A stretch of 64,000 nt of DNA from Brucella oryzae. GTDB lineage: Bacteria > Pseudomonadota > Alphaproteobacteria > Rhizobiales > Rhizobiaceae. How positions within the stretch are numbered: the stretch's first letter is position 1; the number at the start of each line of letters is the position of its first letter. The stretch lies in contig JAAVLL010000001.1 in NCBI GenBank assembly GCA_012103035.1, positions 2,454,501-2,518,500 of the forward strand, read 5' to 3'. The notes beneath the pieces were generated by a model. It searched no databases. It had not been told where the DNA came from and saw only the letters and a program-made list of their open reading frames with translations. The position numbers and the translations under genes are program-made. This document shows, piece after piece, positions 29,991-40,803 of this stretch.

Positions 29991-30805
29991 ATGAAATCAG
30001 CTCGACTGCTCATTTTAGGAGTGGCCGTTCTTGCGGCTGGTGGCGCTGGCTATATTGCCATGAATCTCGCCGCGCCGCCGCCGGCTCCAGTTGTCGTTGC
30101 GCCCGAAGCACCGCAGATGAAACTGGAAGATGTGCTGGTCGCCACCGAAAACCTTGGTGTCGGCGCAGAACTGACATCGCAGATGCGCTGGCAGCCCTGG
30201 CCTGCGGAAGCAATCAGCGAAGGCTATATCACCCGCGCGAGCGAACCCGATGCTATCAACCAGCTGAGCGGCGCCACCGTCCGATTGCAGTTCTTCACCG
30301 GCGAACCAATCCGCAAGACCAAGCTCATCGGTCCAGGCCAGAGCTTCATGTCTTCAATCCTGCCGCCCGGCATGCGCGCCGTCGCGACGCAGATCAATGC
30401 CGAAAGCTCGGCAGGCGGCTTCATTCTTCCCAATGATTTCGTCGATGTCATCATGACCCATCGGAAGCCGGACAATGGCGATAAATCGCTGACACCTTTA
30501 CCACGGAGACCGTGCTTCAGAACGTGCGGGTTCTCGCCATCGATCAGGCCATTCAGGAGGATGAGCAGGGCCGCAAGGTCATGGTCGGCCAGACAGCGAC
30601 ACTCGAAGTCACGCCGGAACAGGCCGAAATCATCACCGTCGCCCAACAGATGGCCGACCGCCTGACGTTGGCCCTCCGCTCGACACAGGATGTCGAGGAC
30701 AAGGATATCAAGCAGGCCGACTATCTGGTCTCTTCACCGACCCGCAGCGGTACGGTCAAGATCATCAAGTCCGGCAGCGTTACAGAAATAGGACCGCGCT
30801 CATGA
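29991..30805 (+). CDS. cpaB: Flp pilus assembly protein CpaB
   Basis: Periplasmic protein with an N-terminal membrane anchor (LLILGVAVLAAGGAGYIAM) and an SAF domain (VLVATENLGVGAELTSQMRW). The RcpC/CpaB C-terminal domain includes GMRAVATQINAESSAGGFIL and PNDFVDVIMT. It is thought to stabilise or gate the CpaC secretin. One deletion near 30498; repaired length about 271 residues. Its stop overlaps the cpaC start (ATGA). First gene of the cpaB-to-tadC operon. Confidence 0.92.
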
Positions 30806-32324
30806 GAAAGATAAAACGCGTGCGCCCGTATTCCGCAAAAATCGCGCTTTTGACCAGCGCGCTTGGCGTCTTTTCACTGCCGCTTTCGGATATGTCCGCC
30901 ATGGCAGCAGCTGGCATTGTCAAGGTTGGCAGCCAGCAGCGTTCGCAAACGATCAGGCTTGGCCTCAACAAATCGGTTGTTCTCGACCTTCCGCAGGACG
31001 CTTACGATGTTCTCGTCTCCAACCCGACAATTGCCGATGCGGTGACACGCACATCGCGGCGCATCTATCTTTTCGGCAAACAGGTCGGGCAGACAAATAT
31101 TTTCGTTTTCGGTCCGAACGGTGAACAGGTTGCCTCCATCGATGTCGAAATTGAACGAGACGTGAGCGGGCTTGCCGCCCAGCTCAAACGTCTTATTCCC
31201 GGTTCCGATATTCGCGTCGAATTAATCAATGACAATGTGGTGCTGACAGGAACCGTACAGACTCCGCAGGATTCGGCGCAGGCTGCAAAACTTGCCGGTC
31301 TTTTCGTTTCTGGCGGCGAAGCCACAACCGGCCAGTTTACGACTACAGCATCAGCACCAACCGATGGTGGCGGCGTCGCCATCAACAATCCTGACCGGGG
31401 ACGGCGTCAAAGTGCCATTGTCAATATGCTCACCATTGTCGGCGAAGACCAGGTGACGTTGAAAGTCACTGTCGCCGAGGTCAGCCGCTCGGTCATGAAG
31501 CAGCTTGGCGTCAATATGAGCGGCGGCGGTGTTTCGAACGGCATTTCCTATGGTGGAATTTCCGAGAGTATTGCCGGAGCTATCGGCAACAACCTGTCCG
31601 ATACCGGATTCGGCCTCGCGACGAGCAATTTTTCCGCCTATCTGCGGGCGATGGAATCGGCAGGCGTGATGAAGACACTCGCCGAACCGACGCTGACGGC
31701 AATCTCCGGCGAAAAGCGGCTTTCAATGTCGGCGGCGAATATAATGTCATCAACAGCGTCACCTATGACGATGACGGAAAACGCACCAATCAGCTGGCCA
31801 AAATCAATTACGGTATCGGTCTCGAATTCATGCCGACCGTGCTGGGGCCGGGACGCATCAGCCTGAAAATCAGAACCTCCGTCTCGGAACCGACGACCGA
31901 AGGTGCCGGCACGACCAACAAGATGGACGGCGTGGGCGCCAGTGTTCTGTCGCTGCGCAAGCGCGTCGCCGACACGACGGTCGAACTTCCGTCCGGCGGC
32001 TCCATGATGATTGGCGGCCTGATCCGCGATGAAGTGCGCCAGTCGGTTTCCGGTTTTCCGGGCCTGACCAAGATTCCGGTTCTCGGCGCGCTGTTCCGCA
32101 GCAAGGATTTCATCCGCAATGAATCCGAACTGGTGGTGATCGTGACGCCTTATCTGGCACGCCCTGTTGCCCGCCAGCAGCTTGCACGGCCTGATGACAA
32201 TCTCAACCCGGCCAGCGATGGCGCGGGATACATCCTTGGCAAGGTCAATCGCGTTTACGGCACGATGGAAACCAAACTGCCGCCCGGTCGCTACAACGGC
32301 GTCGTCGGTTATATCTACAAGTGA
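30802..32324 (+). CDS. cpaC: Outer-membrane secretin CpaC/RcpA
   Basis: Secretin that forms the outer-membrane pore of the Flp pilus, about 507 residues. After a signal peptide, the N-domain is LVSNPTIADAVTRTSRRIYL, then a BON-like segment DIRVELINDNVVLTGTVQTP. The secretin domain includes AYLRAMESAGVMKTLAEPTL and ends SESELVV-type sequence (SELVVIVTPYLARPVARQQL). One deletion near 31718 breaks it. It overlaps cpaB and is followed by cpaD. Confidence 0.93.
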
Positions 32325-32337
32325 GCGGGGACAGATC

Positions 32338-33051
32338 ATGACAGTCAGAGGCTTTTGCAGGATTTCCGCCCGACCAGCGCTTGTCGCTCTGTCGCTGGCC
32401 CTTCTCGCGGGTTGCGCGAACCGCCAGCACGTCACTGTGGGTGCACTGCCGGACGATTATCGCACAAACCATCCGATCACGATTGCCGAGCGGGAGCAGG
32501 TCACCGATATTCCTGTCGCACAGGCTGACCAGAAGCTGAGCCCGATGCAACGCGGCATCGTTCAGGGTGCCATCGCCAATTATCGGCGCAGCGGTTCCGG
32601 CATGCTCTATGTCCTGGTGCCCTCGGGCGCATCCAATCAGGCTGCAGCCTACCGGCTGAGCACAGAGGTATCCGCCACACTGCGCCGCAGCGGTATCAAG
32701 GCGAACAATATCGCCATCGAAAACTATCCGGTCGAGAACCCGGAAGCGGCAGCGCCGATCCGCATCAGCTATTATGCGATGACGGCAGGCACGACGCCGT
32801 GCGGTCGCTGGCCGGACGATCTCGCCAGCACGCCTGAAAACAGGCACTACGCCAATTTCGGCTGCGCTTCGCAGAACAATCTTGCCGCTCAGATTGCCAA
32901 TCCGGCCGATCTTCTGGGACCGCGCGTCATGTCGCCTATCGATTCGGACCGCACGACGGAGCGTCTCAACGGCGATCAGGGCTATGCGAAAATGTCACCG
33001 GCACAGACAGACAACTGGCAGGAAATCCGTAGCCAACAGGCCGAGTATTAA
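32338..33051 (+). CDS. cpaD: Pilus assembly lipoprotein CpaD
   Basis: Intact 237-residue outer-membrane lipoprotein of the Tad system. The lipobox is LALLAGC at the end of a Sec signal. The family has YRTNHPITIAE (conserved) and a C-terminal NFGCASQNNLAAQIANPADL. It is thought to assist secretin targeting. Start ATG at 32338 after AGCGGGGAC; it precedes cpaE by 9 bp. Confidence 0.92.
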   Translation: MTVRGFCRISARPALVALSLALLAGCANRQHVTVGALPDDYRTNHPITIAEREQVTDIPVAQADQKLSPMQRGIVQGAIANYRRSGSGMLYVLVPSGASNQAAAYRLSTEVSATLRRSGIKANNIAIENYPVENPEAAAPIRISYYAMTAGTTPCGRWPDDLASTPENRHYANFGCASQNNLAAQIANPADLLGPRVMSPIDSDRTTERLNGDQGYAKMSPAQTDNWQEIRSQQAEY

Positions 33052-33060
33052 GAGGACGCC

Positions 33061-34345
33061 ATGAGCAACTTCGCTTTCGAACCGGCGGAAGAAGAACAGG
33101 GCGTCGAGACGGGCCGCGCACCGATCATGCTTGAAAACGTGCGCCCAATTCCACGCATTTCAATCCAGGCCTTCTGCGTCAACGAAAGCGTCGCCATTCC
33201 AATCGAACGTGCAGGCGGCGACCGCCGCATGGCCAAAACCCATCTCAAGGTCATGATGGGCGGCATTGCAGCGGCAATCGAGTTCTATCAGACCGCTTCC
33301 ACGCCCAATCTGATCATTGTCGAATCAGCTTCCGAACCCAATATGCTGCTGGAAGAACTGCAGCAATTGTCCGAGGTCTGCGATCCCGGATCGAAGGTTA
33401 TGGTGATCGGCCACTCCAACGAGGTCTGGCTTTATCGCGAATTGCTACGCCGTGGCGTATCAGAATATATCGTCGCGCCGGTTTCGCTCGCTGATATTCT
33501 GGCCATTGTGTCCTCGATTTTTCTCGATCCCGGTGCGGAACCGCTGGGTCGTTCCATCGCCTTCATCGGTGCAAAGGCGGTGTCGGCGCTTCGACCATCG
33601 CACACAATGTCGCCTGGTCGATTTCAGACTTGTTCCGGCACGATGTCGTGCTAGCAGACATGGACCTGCCTTTCGGCACGGCGAACATTAATTTCGATCA
33701 GGATCCGACGCTCGGCATTGCCGATGCCGTCTTTTCGCCGGAACGCATCGACGAAGTTTATCTCGACCGGCTGCTGGTGCAATATGGCGACCATCTGTCG
33801 ATCCTCGCCGCCCCGTCCACGCTGGAGCGCACATTCGACTTCGGCGAGGACGCCTTTGCCGAACTGATCGATGTTGCGCAGCGCAGTTCTCCGCTGATCG
33901 TGCTGGATGTGGCGCATGGCTGGAGCGGATGGACGCGGACCACCCTGATGCGCGCAGATGAGATCGTGATCGTCGCGACACCCGATCTTGCCAATCTGCG
34001 CAATACGAAGAACCTTCTCGACACGCTGGCGCAACTGCGCCCGAACGATCTCAAACCGCATCTCGTCCTCAACCAGATGGGCATTCCCAAACGGCCGGAA
34101 ATCGCGCTCGCCGATTTTTCCGAACCGCTTGGCATCGATCCCATAGCGACCATCGACTTCGATCCGCAGCTTTTCGGCAATGCGGCCAATAATGGCCGCA
34201 TGCTGGCTGAAACAATCCGGAAAGCCCGGTCGCCGAAGCCATCAGCCATATCGCGCATGTCGTCACCGGCAGGGCCGATGTGCAGCCGCGCAAGAAGAGC
34301 GGCATTTCGAGCCTTATCGGCAAATTTGCACGCAAGACCAGGTAA
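33061..34345 (+). CDS. cpaE: Pilus assembly ATPase CpaE/TadZ
   Basis: MinD/ParA-like protein thought to place the Tad machine at the cell pole, about 428 residues. An N-terminal receiver-like domain (LEELQQLSEVCDPGSKVMVI) precedes the ATPase, whose deviant Walker A reads GAKGGVGASTIAHNVAW after repairing a deletion near 33578. The Walker B-like part is VVLADMDLPFGTANINFDQD. A second deletion near 34215 shifts the end, which otherwise runs PRKKSGISSLIGKFARKTR. Confidence 0.92.
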
Positions 34346-34357
34346 CGGCAGGAAATC

Positions 34358-35832
34358 ATGTTCGGCAGAAGAGGCAACGATACGGGAAACAAGCCGGAAA
34401 GCGGAATGCGGTCGGCTGCGCTGAAACCTGCCACGCCTGCTGCAATGCCCGTGTCGGCCCAGTCGGCAGTCCAACCATCCCGTATGCAGGCAGCCGTCCC
34501 GACGACACAGGCCCGATCTCCCGCCCAGCCAGGTACACAGGGCCGCGAAAAGACCGAAAGTTACTACGACACCAAATCGCAGGTCTTCTCGGCGTTGATC
34601 GATACGATCGATCTGTCGCAACTCTCCCGCATGGCACCGGACGCCGCGCGTGAGGAAATCCGCGACATCGTCAACGACATCATCGCCATCAAGAATTTCG
34701 TCATGTCGATTGCCGAGCAGGAAAGCTGCTTGATGACATCTGCAACGACGTATTGGGCTACGGCCCGCTGGAACCGCTTCTTTCCCGCGACGACATCGCC
34801 GATATCATGGTCAACGGTTCGCGCCGAACCTATATCGAAGTGGACGGCCTATTGCAGGAAACCGGTATCCGCTTCCGTGATAACCAGCAGCTTCTGAACA
34901 TCTGCCAGCGTATCGTCAGTCAGGTCGGACGACGCGTCGACGAATCGAGCCCGATCTGCGACGCCCGCCTGCCAGACGGTTCGCGCGTCAACGTCATCGC
35001 GCCGCCCCTGTCGCTCGACGGCCCTACCCTGACGATCCGCAAATTCCGCAAGGACAAGCACACTCGACCAGCTGGTGCGTTTCGGTGCCATATCGAATGC
35101 CGGAGCGGAACTGCTGCAAATCATCAGCCGTGTGCGCTGCAATGTCATCATTTCGGGCGGCACCGGTTCGGGCAAGACCACGCTTCTGAACTGCCTGACA
35201 CGCTATATCGACACGCACGAACGTATCATCACCTGCGAAGATTCAGCTGAACTGCAATTGCAGCAGCCGCATGTGGTGCGTCTGGAAACCCGCCCGCCCA
35301 ATCTGGAAGGCGAAGGCGAAGTCACCATGCGCGATCTGGTGAAGAACTGCCTGCGCATGCGTCCTGAACGCATCATCGTCGGCGAAGTACGCGGTCCGGA
35401 GGTGTTCGATCTCCTGCAGGCCATGAACACCGGCCATGACGGTTCAATGGGCACGATCCATGCCAACAGCCCACGTGAATGCCTCAACCGTATGGAAGCC
35501 ATGATCGCCATGGGCGGCTATGTGCTGCCGCAAAAGACCGTGCGCGAGATCATCGTCGGCTCGGTCGATATTATTATTCAGGCTGCACGCCTGCGCGACG
35601 GCACACGTCGTATCACCCACATCACCGAAGTGGTGGGACTGGAAGGCGATGTCATCACCACCCAGGATCTCGTTCTCTACGATATCAAGGGGAAGATGCT
35701 TCTGGCCGCATTCTCGGAAGCCACAGCTCGACCGGCATCGGGCGTCCCGCCTTCTGGGAACGGGCACGCTACTATAATGAAGACAGCCGCCTTGCATCCG
35801 TGCTCGACAGCATGGAAAGGGCAGACGCATGA
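34358..35832 (+). CDS. cpaF: Tad secretion ATPase CpaF/TadA
   Basis: Hexameric VirB11-like ATPase that powers pilus assembly. After a disordered, Pro/Ala/Gln-rich start, the N-domain has [20 protein letters not shown]. The Walker A is [20 protein letters not shown], the Asp box is [20 protein letters not shown], Walker B region [20 protein letters not shown], and the His box [20 protein letters not shown]. Deletions lie near 34723 (one base), 35058 (two) and 35692 (one); repaired it has 493 codons. The stop overlaps the tadB start. Confidence 0.94.
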
Positions 35833-36839
35833 TGGGATCCGGCGCCAGCATTATAATGTTCATCATGCTTGCCGTGATTGCCTGTGCGGCTTTGTTCTAT
35901 GCACTTTTTATGAAAAGCTCGGCAAGAAGGATCATGCGGCACGACGCTTCGAAACCGTGCGCAACAGCGGTTCGGAACGGGCGATAACGCGTAGCGAACG
36001 CGACAGAAACGCTGACATCCTGAAGCGCCGCAAACAGCTGCAGGACAATATCAAGGATCTGGAAGCGCGGCAGAAGCAACGCGAAAAGAACCAGAAATAT
36101 CCGCCGCTCCGCATTCTTCTCGCACAGGCGGGATTAAATCTCACTTTGCGGAAATTCTACATCTATTCCGGTGTGGCTGCGTTTCTTGCAACATTCATCG
36201 CGCTGATCTTCGGCGCGCCGCTGCTTTTCCTGCCGGGCATCGCTATTGCCGGTTTCTTCGGCCTACCGCGCTGGTTCGTACTGCAAAAGCGCAAGCGGCG
36301 ACTGAAGAAATTTCTCGAGGAGTTTCCCAACGCCCTTGATGTCATCGTACGTGCGACCCGGGCGGGCCTGCCACTCAATGACGGCCTGAGACTCATTGCG
36401 AGTGAGGCGGTGGAACCGGTCAAAAGCGAGTTCAAGAAGGTTGTCGAGGCACAGCAGATCGGGCTTTCGATCCCCGAAGCGGTCGGCAAGATGCCCGATT
36501 CCATGCCCTGCGCGGAAACCAACTTCTTCGCTATCGTCATCCAGATACAGGCACAGGCCGGCGGCAATCTCGGAAGCGCTCAACAATCTTTCAAAAGTTC
36601 TGCGCGACCGGAAGAAGATGAAAGCCAAGGTCAACGCTCTTTCCATGGAAGCTAAAGCATCCGCAGCGATCATCGGTGTCCTGCCCTTCATCGTTACGAT
36701 TCTCGTCTATCTGACGAGCCCGCAATATATGACGCTGCTTTTCACGTCTTCGACCGGCCACATGCTTCTGGGCATTGCAGCCGTTTTAATGCTGACCGGC
36801 ATCTTCATCATGAAGAACATGATCAATTTCGATATGTGA
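35829..36839 (+). CDS. tadB: Tad inner-membrane protein TadB
   Basis: Polytopic platform protein of the type II/IV secretion F family, about 337 residues. [20 protein letters not shown] is the first helix; a charged coiled region (RKQLQDNIKDLEARQKQREK) follows, then helices and the T2SSF domain LDVIVRATRAGLPLNDGLRL. Deletions lie near 35907 (T run) and 36570 (two bases, in a CTCT tract). It overlaps cpaF by ATGA and precedes tadC by 10 bp. Confidence 0.9.
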
Positions 36840-36849
36840 GGCACCGGAC

Positions 36850-37848
36850 ATGTTTTCTCTCCTCACACAAAAACTGACCGACCCGCAATTTCTCATCGGC
36901 GCTTTGATTACGGTTGCGGTTTTGCGACCGTGGTGACGATCCTCATGCCGGTTCTGAGCGGCACCGCGCTCAAATCGCGCATGAAATCCGTCGCAACCGA
37001 GCGCGAGGCCATTCGCTCGCGTGAGCGCGCCCGTCTTGCAGCGGAAAGCGACCGCCGTAACAGCTTGCGTCATCAGCAAAAGCAGGGCATTCGCGAATTC
37101 GTCGAAAAGCTCGACCTCAAACGGGCGCTTGCCGACGAAAAGACGATTGCTTCGCTCAGGCAGGCAGGTTTTCGAGGCCAGAACCCCTCAACATCTTTCT
37201 ATTCCTGCGCTTTGTGCTGCCTTTCGGTGCGATGGTAGTTGCTGCCGTCTACATTTTATGCTCGGCGTGCTTGCCGATCAAACGTTCTTCGTTCGCTTGC
37301 TTGTTTGCATTTTCGCCGGCTATGCAGGCTTCTATGCGCCCAATCTCTATGTTTCGAACAAGGCGACCAAACGCAAGCAATCCATTCGCCGCGCATGGCC
37401 GGATGCACTTGACCTGATGCTGATCTGCGTCGAATCGGGCATGTCCACGGAAGCTGCCTTTCGCCGGGTGGCCGATGAAATCGGCATTCAGTCCGTCGAG
37501 CTTGCGGAAGAACTGATGCTGACCAATGCCGAGCTTTCCTTCCTGCCGGAACGTCGGCAAGCCTATGAAAATCTCGCCAATCGCACGGGACTGGACCCGG
37601 TGAAGTCGGTGACGCAGGCACTGATTCAGGCAGAACGTTACGGCACGCCCGTCGCGCAGGCGTTGCGCACGCTTTCTCAGGAAAGCCGCGATCTGCGTTT
37701 GCTGGAAGCCGAAAAGAAGGCTGCGGCCTTGCCGCCGAAACTCACCGTGCCGATGATCGTGTTCTTCCTGCCCGTGCTCTTTATCGTTATCCTCGGCCCG
37801 GCTTTCATCCAGATTTCGGCGCAGGGCGGATTGTTCGGCGGCAACTGA
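36850..37848 (+). CDS. tadC: Tad inner-membrane protein TadC
   Basis: Second platform protein, about 333 residues, partner of TadB. MFSLLTQKLTDPQFLIGALI opens a membrane segment; the T2SSF domain is WPDALDLMLICVESGMSTEA and ALRTLSQESRDLRLLEAEKK. The C-terminus IVFFLPVLFIVILGPAFIQI is another helix. Deletions near 36925, 37185 and 37255. It is the last plus-strand gene of the locus; tadD on the other strand ends 12 bp away. Confidence 0.9.
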
Positions 37849-37859
37849 TTTAAGAGATT

Positions 37860-38666
37860 TCAGCTCTTCGGCTTATCCTTGAGCATGTTCCAGGAATTCT
37901 GCTGGGCCAACATGGAGCGGAGATAATCCGTATTCGCCTTGGCCTGTTGCGGAGAAATCTCGCGTGCGGCAATCGCTTCAGCTTCCTGAAAACGCCCCTG
38001 CAGGCCGACTGAAAGGGCCAGGTTCTGACGCACACGACTGTCCGCACCGGGCGCGGCTGCAGCCTGCTTGAAATAGGTTTCCGCCGTTCGCGCATCACCG
38101 GCCAGAAGATAAGACATCCCCATATTGGAGATGATGGACGGTTCATTCGGCTGAAGCTGCAGCGCTTTCTGATAGGTCGCGCGGGCTTCTTCCTTCCGGC
38201 CCATCTGGTCGAGAATGGCGCCTTCTGCGGAAACCAGTTTCCAGTCGGGATAGGCCGGGTTCTGTGCACGGCGAATGGCATCAAGCGCGCCGTCGAATTG
38301 GCCAGCACCGGCAAGCGCCTTGCCGTAAGCCGCAAGAACGGCCTGATCCTTCGGATAGACGATGGCGAGCGCCCGCATCACGGCCAATGCCTGATCGTTT
38401 CGTCCAAGCCGCGCCAGCACATTGGCATAGTTGAGCGCTGTCTGGCGATCCTTCGGATTGCGTTCGTATTGGGCGCCGAGCCGTCCGGCCATGGCTGCAA
38501 GCTGCGCGTCGTTCATGTGATCGAAAGTGGCGACCGTTGCCGCGCGGCGTACCGAACCGGTCGTGGTCCGGTCGACCGATGTACAGCCGGAAAGTACAAG
38601 TGCCGAAAGAATGCAGGCGAAGCCAAGACGTGTTGCGATAGCGTCTTTTCGAACGATGTTCAGCAT
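37860..38666 (-). CDS. tadD: Tetratricopeptide-repeat lipoprotein TadD
   Basis: Intact 268-residue protein. The signal peptide ends in a lipobox (LVLSGC). TPR units are visible as DRQTALNYANVLARLGRNDQ, AVLAAYGKALAGAGQFDGAL and ARATYQKALQLQPNEPSIIS. It probably scaffolds Tad assembly at the outer membrane. It is convergent with tadC, so it has its own promoter in the 38.7-38.8 kb gap. MLNIVRK at 38666 is preferred over an upstream in-frame start at 38690. Confidence 0.88.
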   Translation of the reverse strand: MLNIVRKDAIATRLGFACILSALVLSGCTSVDRTTTGSVRRAATVATFDHMNDAQLAAMAGRLGAQYERNPKDRQTALNYANVLARLGRNDQALAVMRALAIVYPKDQAVLAAYGKALAGAGQFDGALDAIRRAQNPAYPDWKLVSAEGAILDQMGRKEEARATYQKALQLQPNEPSIISNMGMSYLLAGDARTAETYFKQAAAAPGADSRVRQNLALSVGLQGRFQEAEAIAAREISPQQAKANTDYLRSMLAQQNSWNMLKDKPKS

Positions 38667-38809
38667 CCCGCCTCTCCTGCTAAAGCGCATCGCGCATCCA
38701 GCATGCTTTAGTCACCCTCAAGCCCAATTCCTGCTAAATCAATAATCTGTTAACCCTAATGATTGGTTAATAAAGCGATTGCGGTTTCTGTTTCCGCACG
38801 GCAATAATC

Positions 38810-38887
38810 GCGCTATCTGTCTGTTTTGGCGCGCATCTTATCCGAAAACCGTTTCACACTTTTCGGGATGCGCTATCTGTCTGTTTT
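38810..38887. repeat. Palindromic repeat flanked by an 18-bp direct duplication
   Basis: The 43-bp GCGCATC...GATGCGC palindrome (38831-38873) sits between two identical 18-bp sequences, GCGCTATCTGTCTGTTTT, at 38810-38827 and 38870-38887. The right copy shares its first four bases with the palindrome end. This is the arrangement left by insertion with target duplication. It lies between tadD and the aminopeptidase gene. Confidence 0.85.
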
Positions 38888-38951
38888 ATGGACTTCCGAC
38901 AAAATCCCATGCGCTTTTGCCGGACATCACCTACTGGTCAGAAAGAGCATC

Positions 38952-40331
38952 ATGTCTGTCGAACTTCTTTCCCGAAAATCCGAACAAAGCCGCCCGATCT
39001 GGTTTACGCCGAAAGGCGGACTGGAAACTTCCGGCCTTCCAGCCGATGCAATCGCATGGGCCAGGGCCAATGGCTTTGACGGCGAAGCCGGCGCGTACTC
39101 GTTGTTCCGGGTGCAGGTGGATCGGTGTCGGGTGCGTTCTTTGGAATCGGAGACGAGGAAAAGGGCAGCCAGTCGCAACTCCTTGCCGGAAAGCTCGCCC
39201 GCAGTCTTCCGGAAGGAGACTGGCATATTGAGGGCGCGGTCGATGAGGCAGCGCTTGCCGTTCTGGGCTTCCTGATGGGCGGCTATAGTTTTACGCGTTA
39301 TCGCAATGCAAACGGCAAGGCGATCCGTATCGCCCTGCCCAATGGTGTGGACGAAGCGGAAATCCGCCGCATCGCCGATGCGGTCACACTGGTGCGCGAT
39401 CTCATCAACACACCGACCAACGATATGGGGCCGGATGCTCTCGAAAATGCCGCTCGCGAACTGGCGAAGAGATACAAGGCCGAAATTGCCGTCACCGAAG
39501 GTGATGCACTTCTGGAGAAGAATTTTCCCATGATCCATGCAGTCGGTCGTGCCGGTGCCATTGCACCGCGCCTGATCGATCTCAGCTGGGGCAAGGCAGG
39601 CGATCCGAAAATCACGCTGGTCGGCAAGGGCGTCTGCTTCGACACCGGCGGTCTCGACATCAAACCGGCAAACGGCATGCTATTGATGAAGAAGGACATG
39701 GGTGGAGCCGCCAATGTGCTGGGCCTCGCCTCCATGATTATGGATGCGCAATTGCCGGTGCGGCTGCGCGTGCTGATCCCGGCAGTGGAGAATTCGATTG
39801 CCGGTAATGCCTTCCGTCCAGGAGACGTCTTGCAAAGCCGCAAGGGCCTGACCGTCGAAATCGGCAATACCGATGCGGAAGGCCGGCTGGTTCTTGCCGA
39901 CGCACTTGCGCTTGCCGATGAAGAAGAACCTGCACTTCTGATCGACATGGCGACGCTGACAGGGGCTGCTCGTGTCGCGCTCGGCCCCGACCTGCCACCA
40001 TTCTACACGCATGATGACGGACTTGCCGCTTCGATTGCGCAAAGCGCGGATGCCACGGCAGACCCGCTATGGCGCATGCCGCTTTGGAAGCCTTATGCGC
40101 AAAAACTGTCCTCACGGATCGCCGATATCAACAATGTCACCACCGACGGCTTTGCTGGCTCGGTGACGGCTGCGCTCTTCCTCAGCAAATTTGTCGAAAA
40201 GGCTCAAAGCTGGGCGCATTTCGACATTTTGGCTGGGCGCCGGTCGAAAAGCCCGCTTCGCAGGTCGGCGGAGAGGCACAGGCCATCCGCGCTCTTTACC
40301 AGTTTTGAAGGAACGCTACCCGGCTCGCTGA
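38952..40331 (+). CDS. Leucyl aminopeptidase family protein (M17)
   Basis: Two-metal cytosolic aminopeptidase, about 460 residues after three repairs (near 39100, 40233 and 40304). The M17 signature NTDAEGRLVLADALALAD is present. Metal ligands are in VGKGVCFDTGGLDIKPANGM and KKDMGGAANVLGLASMIMDA. The C-terminus would read AIRALYQFLKERYPAR once the last deletion is repaired. Start ATG at 38952 gives MSVELLSRKSEQSRP. It probably helps peptide turnover; a link to the peptide importer at 8-16 kb is only speculation. Confidence 0.9.
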
Positions 40332-40405
40332 ATCCACTTGCCTGAAACGCCGAAAGCAGATTGAATAAAACGGTTCCGAAACAATCCCCTTTTTGGTGGA
40401 GCCGG

Positions 40406-40803
40406 ATGCCGATTGAGCTGAAGCCGTTGCAGGCGCTGACATTGCTGAGAACCCTGTCGCTGGAACAGGTGCGTGACGAGATGCCCGATCTCACCACGCG
40501 ACAGGCAGCCATTCTCCTCACCATCTATCTGGAGCCCCGCCGCATACCGTGCGGGGACTTGCAGCAAAACTCAACGTCACCAAGCCGGTCATTACCCGCG
40601 CGCTCGACACGATGGGCGCGCTTGAGTTCGTCTCCCGGCATCGTGATGAAAAAGACCGGCGAAATGTGCTAATAAAGCGGACGGTCGCCGGTGCACTTTA
40701 TGTTGAAAGACTGGGTGATCTGGTGATCGCCAAAGCCAGGAGTTACCACTTTGACCATGCTCGACCGCCGCCTCAACGCCTATCGACCCGACCTAGCAGA
40801 TGA
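40406..40803 (+). CDS. MarR-family transcriptional regulator
   Basis: Winged-helix DNA-binding protein, about 120-130 residues. MPIELKPLQALTLLRTLSLE leads to LTTRQAAILLTIYLEPPPHT (helices before the wHTH) and VRGLAAKLNVTKPVITRALD, the recognition region. One deletion near 40533 is needed. The C-terminus is uncertain: as written the frame stays open to 40803, but one more missing base near 40738 would end it at 40754, at the start of the next gene. Ligand and targets are unknown. Confidence 0.75.

Noticed and set aside
27000-38700. The Tad locus as a recently acquired island
   Set aside because: Codon use and GC look like the flanks, and there are no tRNA, integrase or end repeats.
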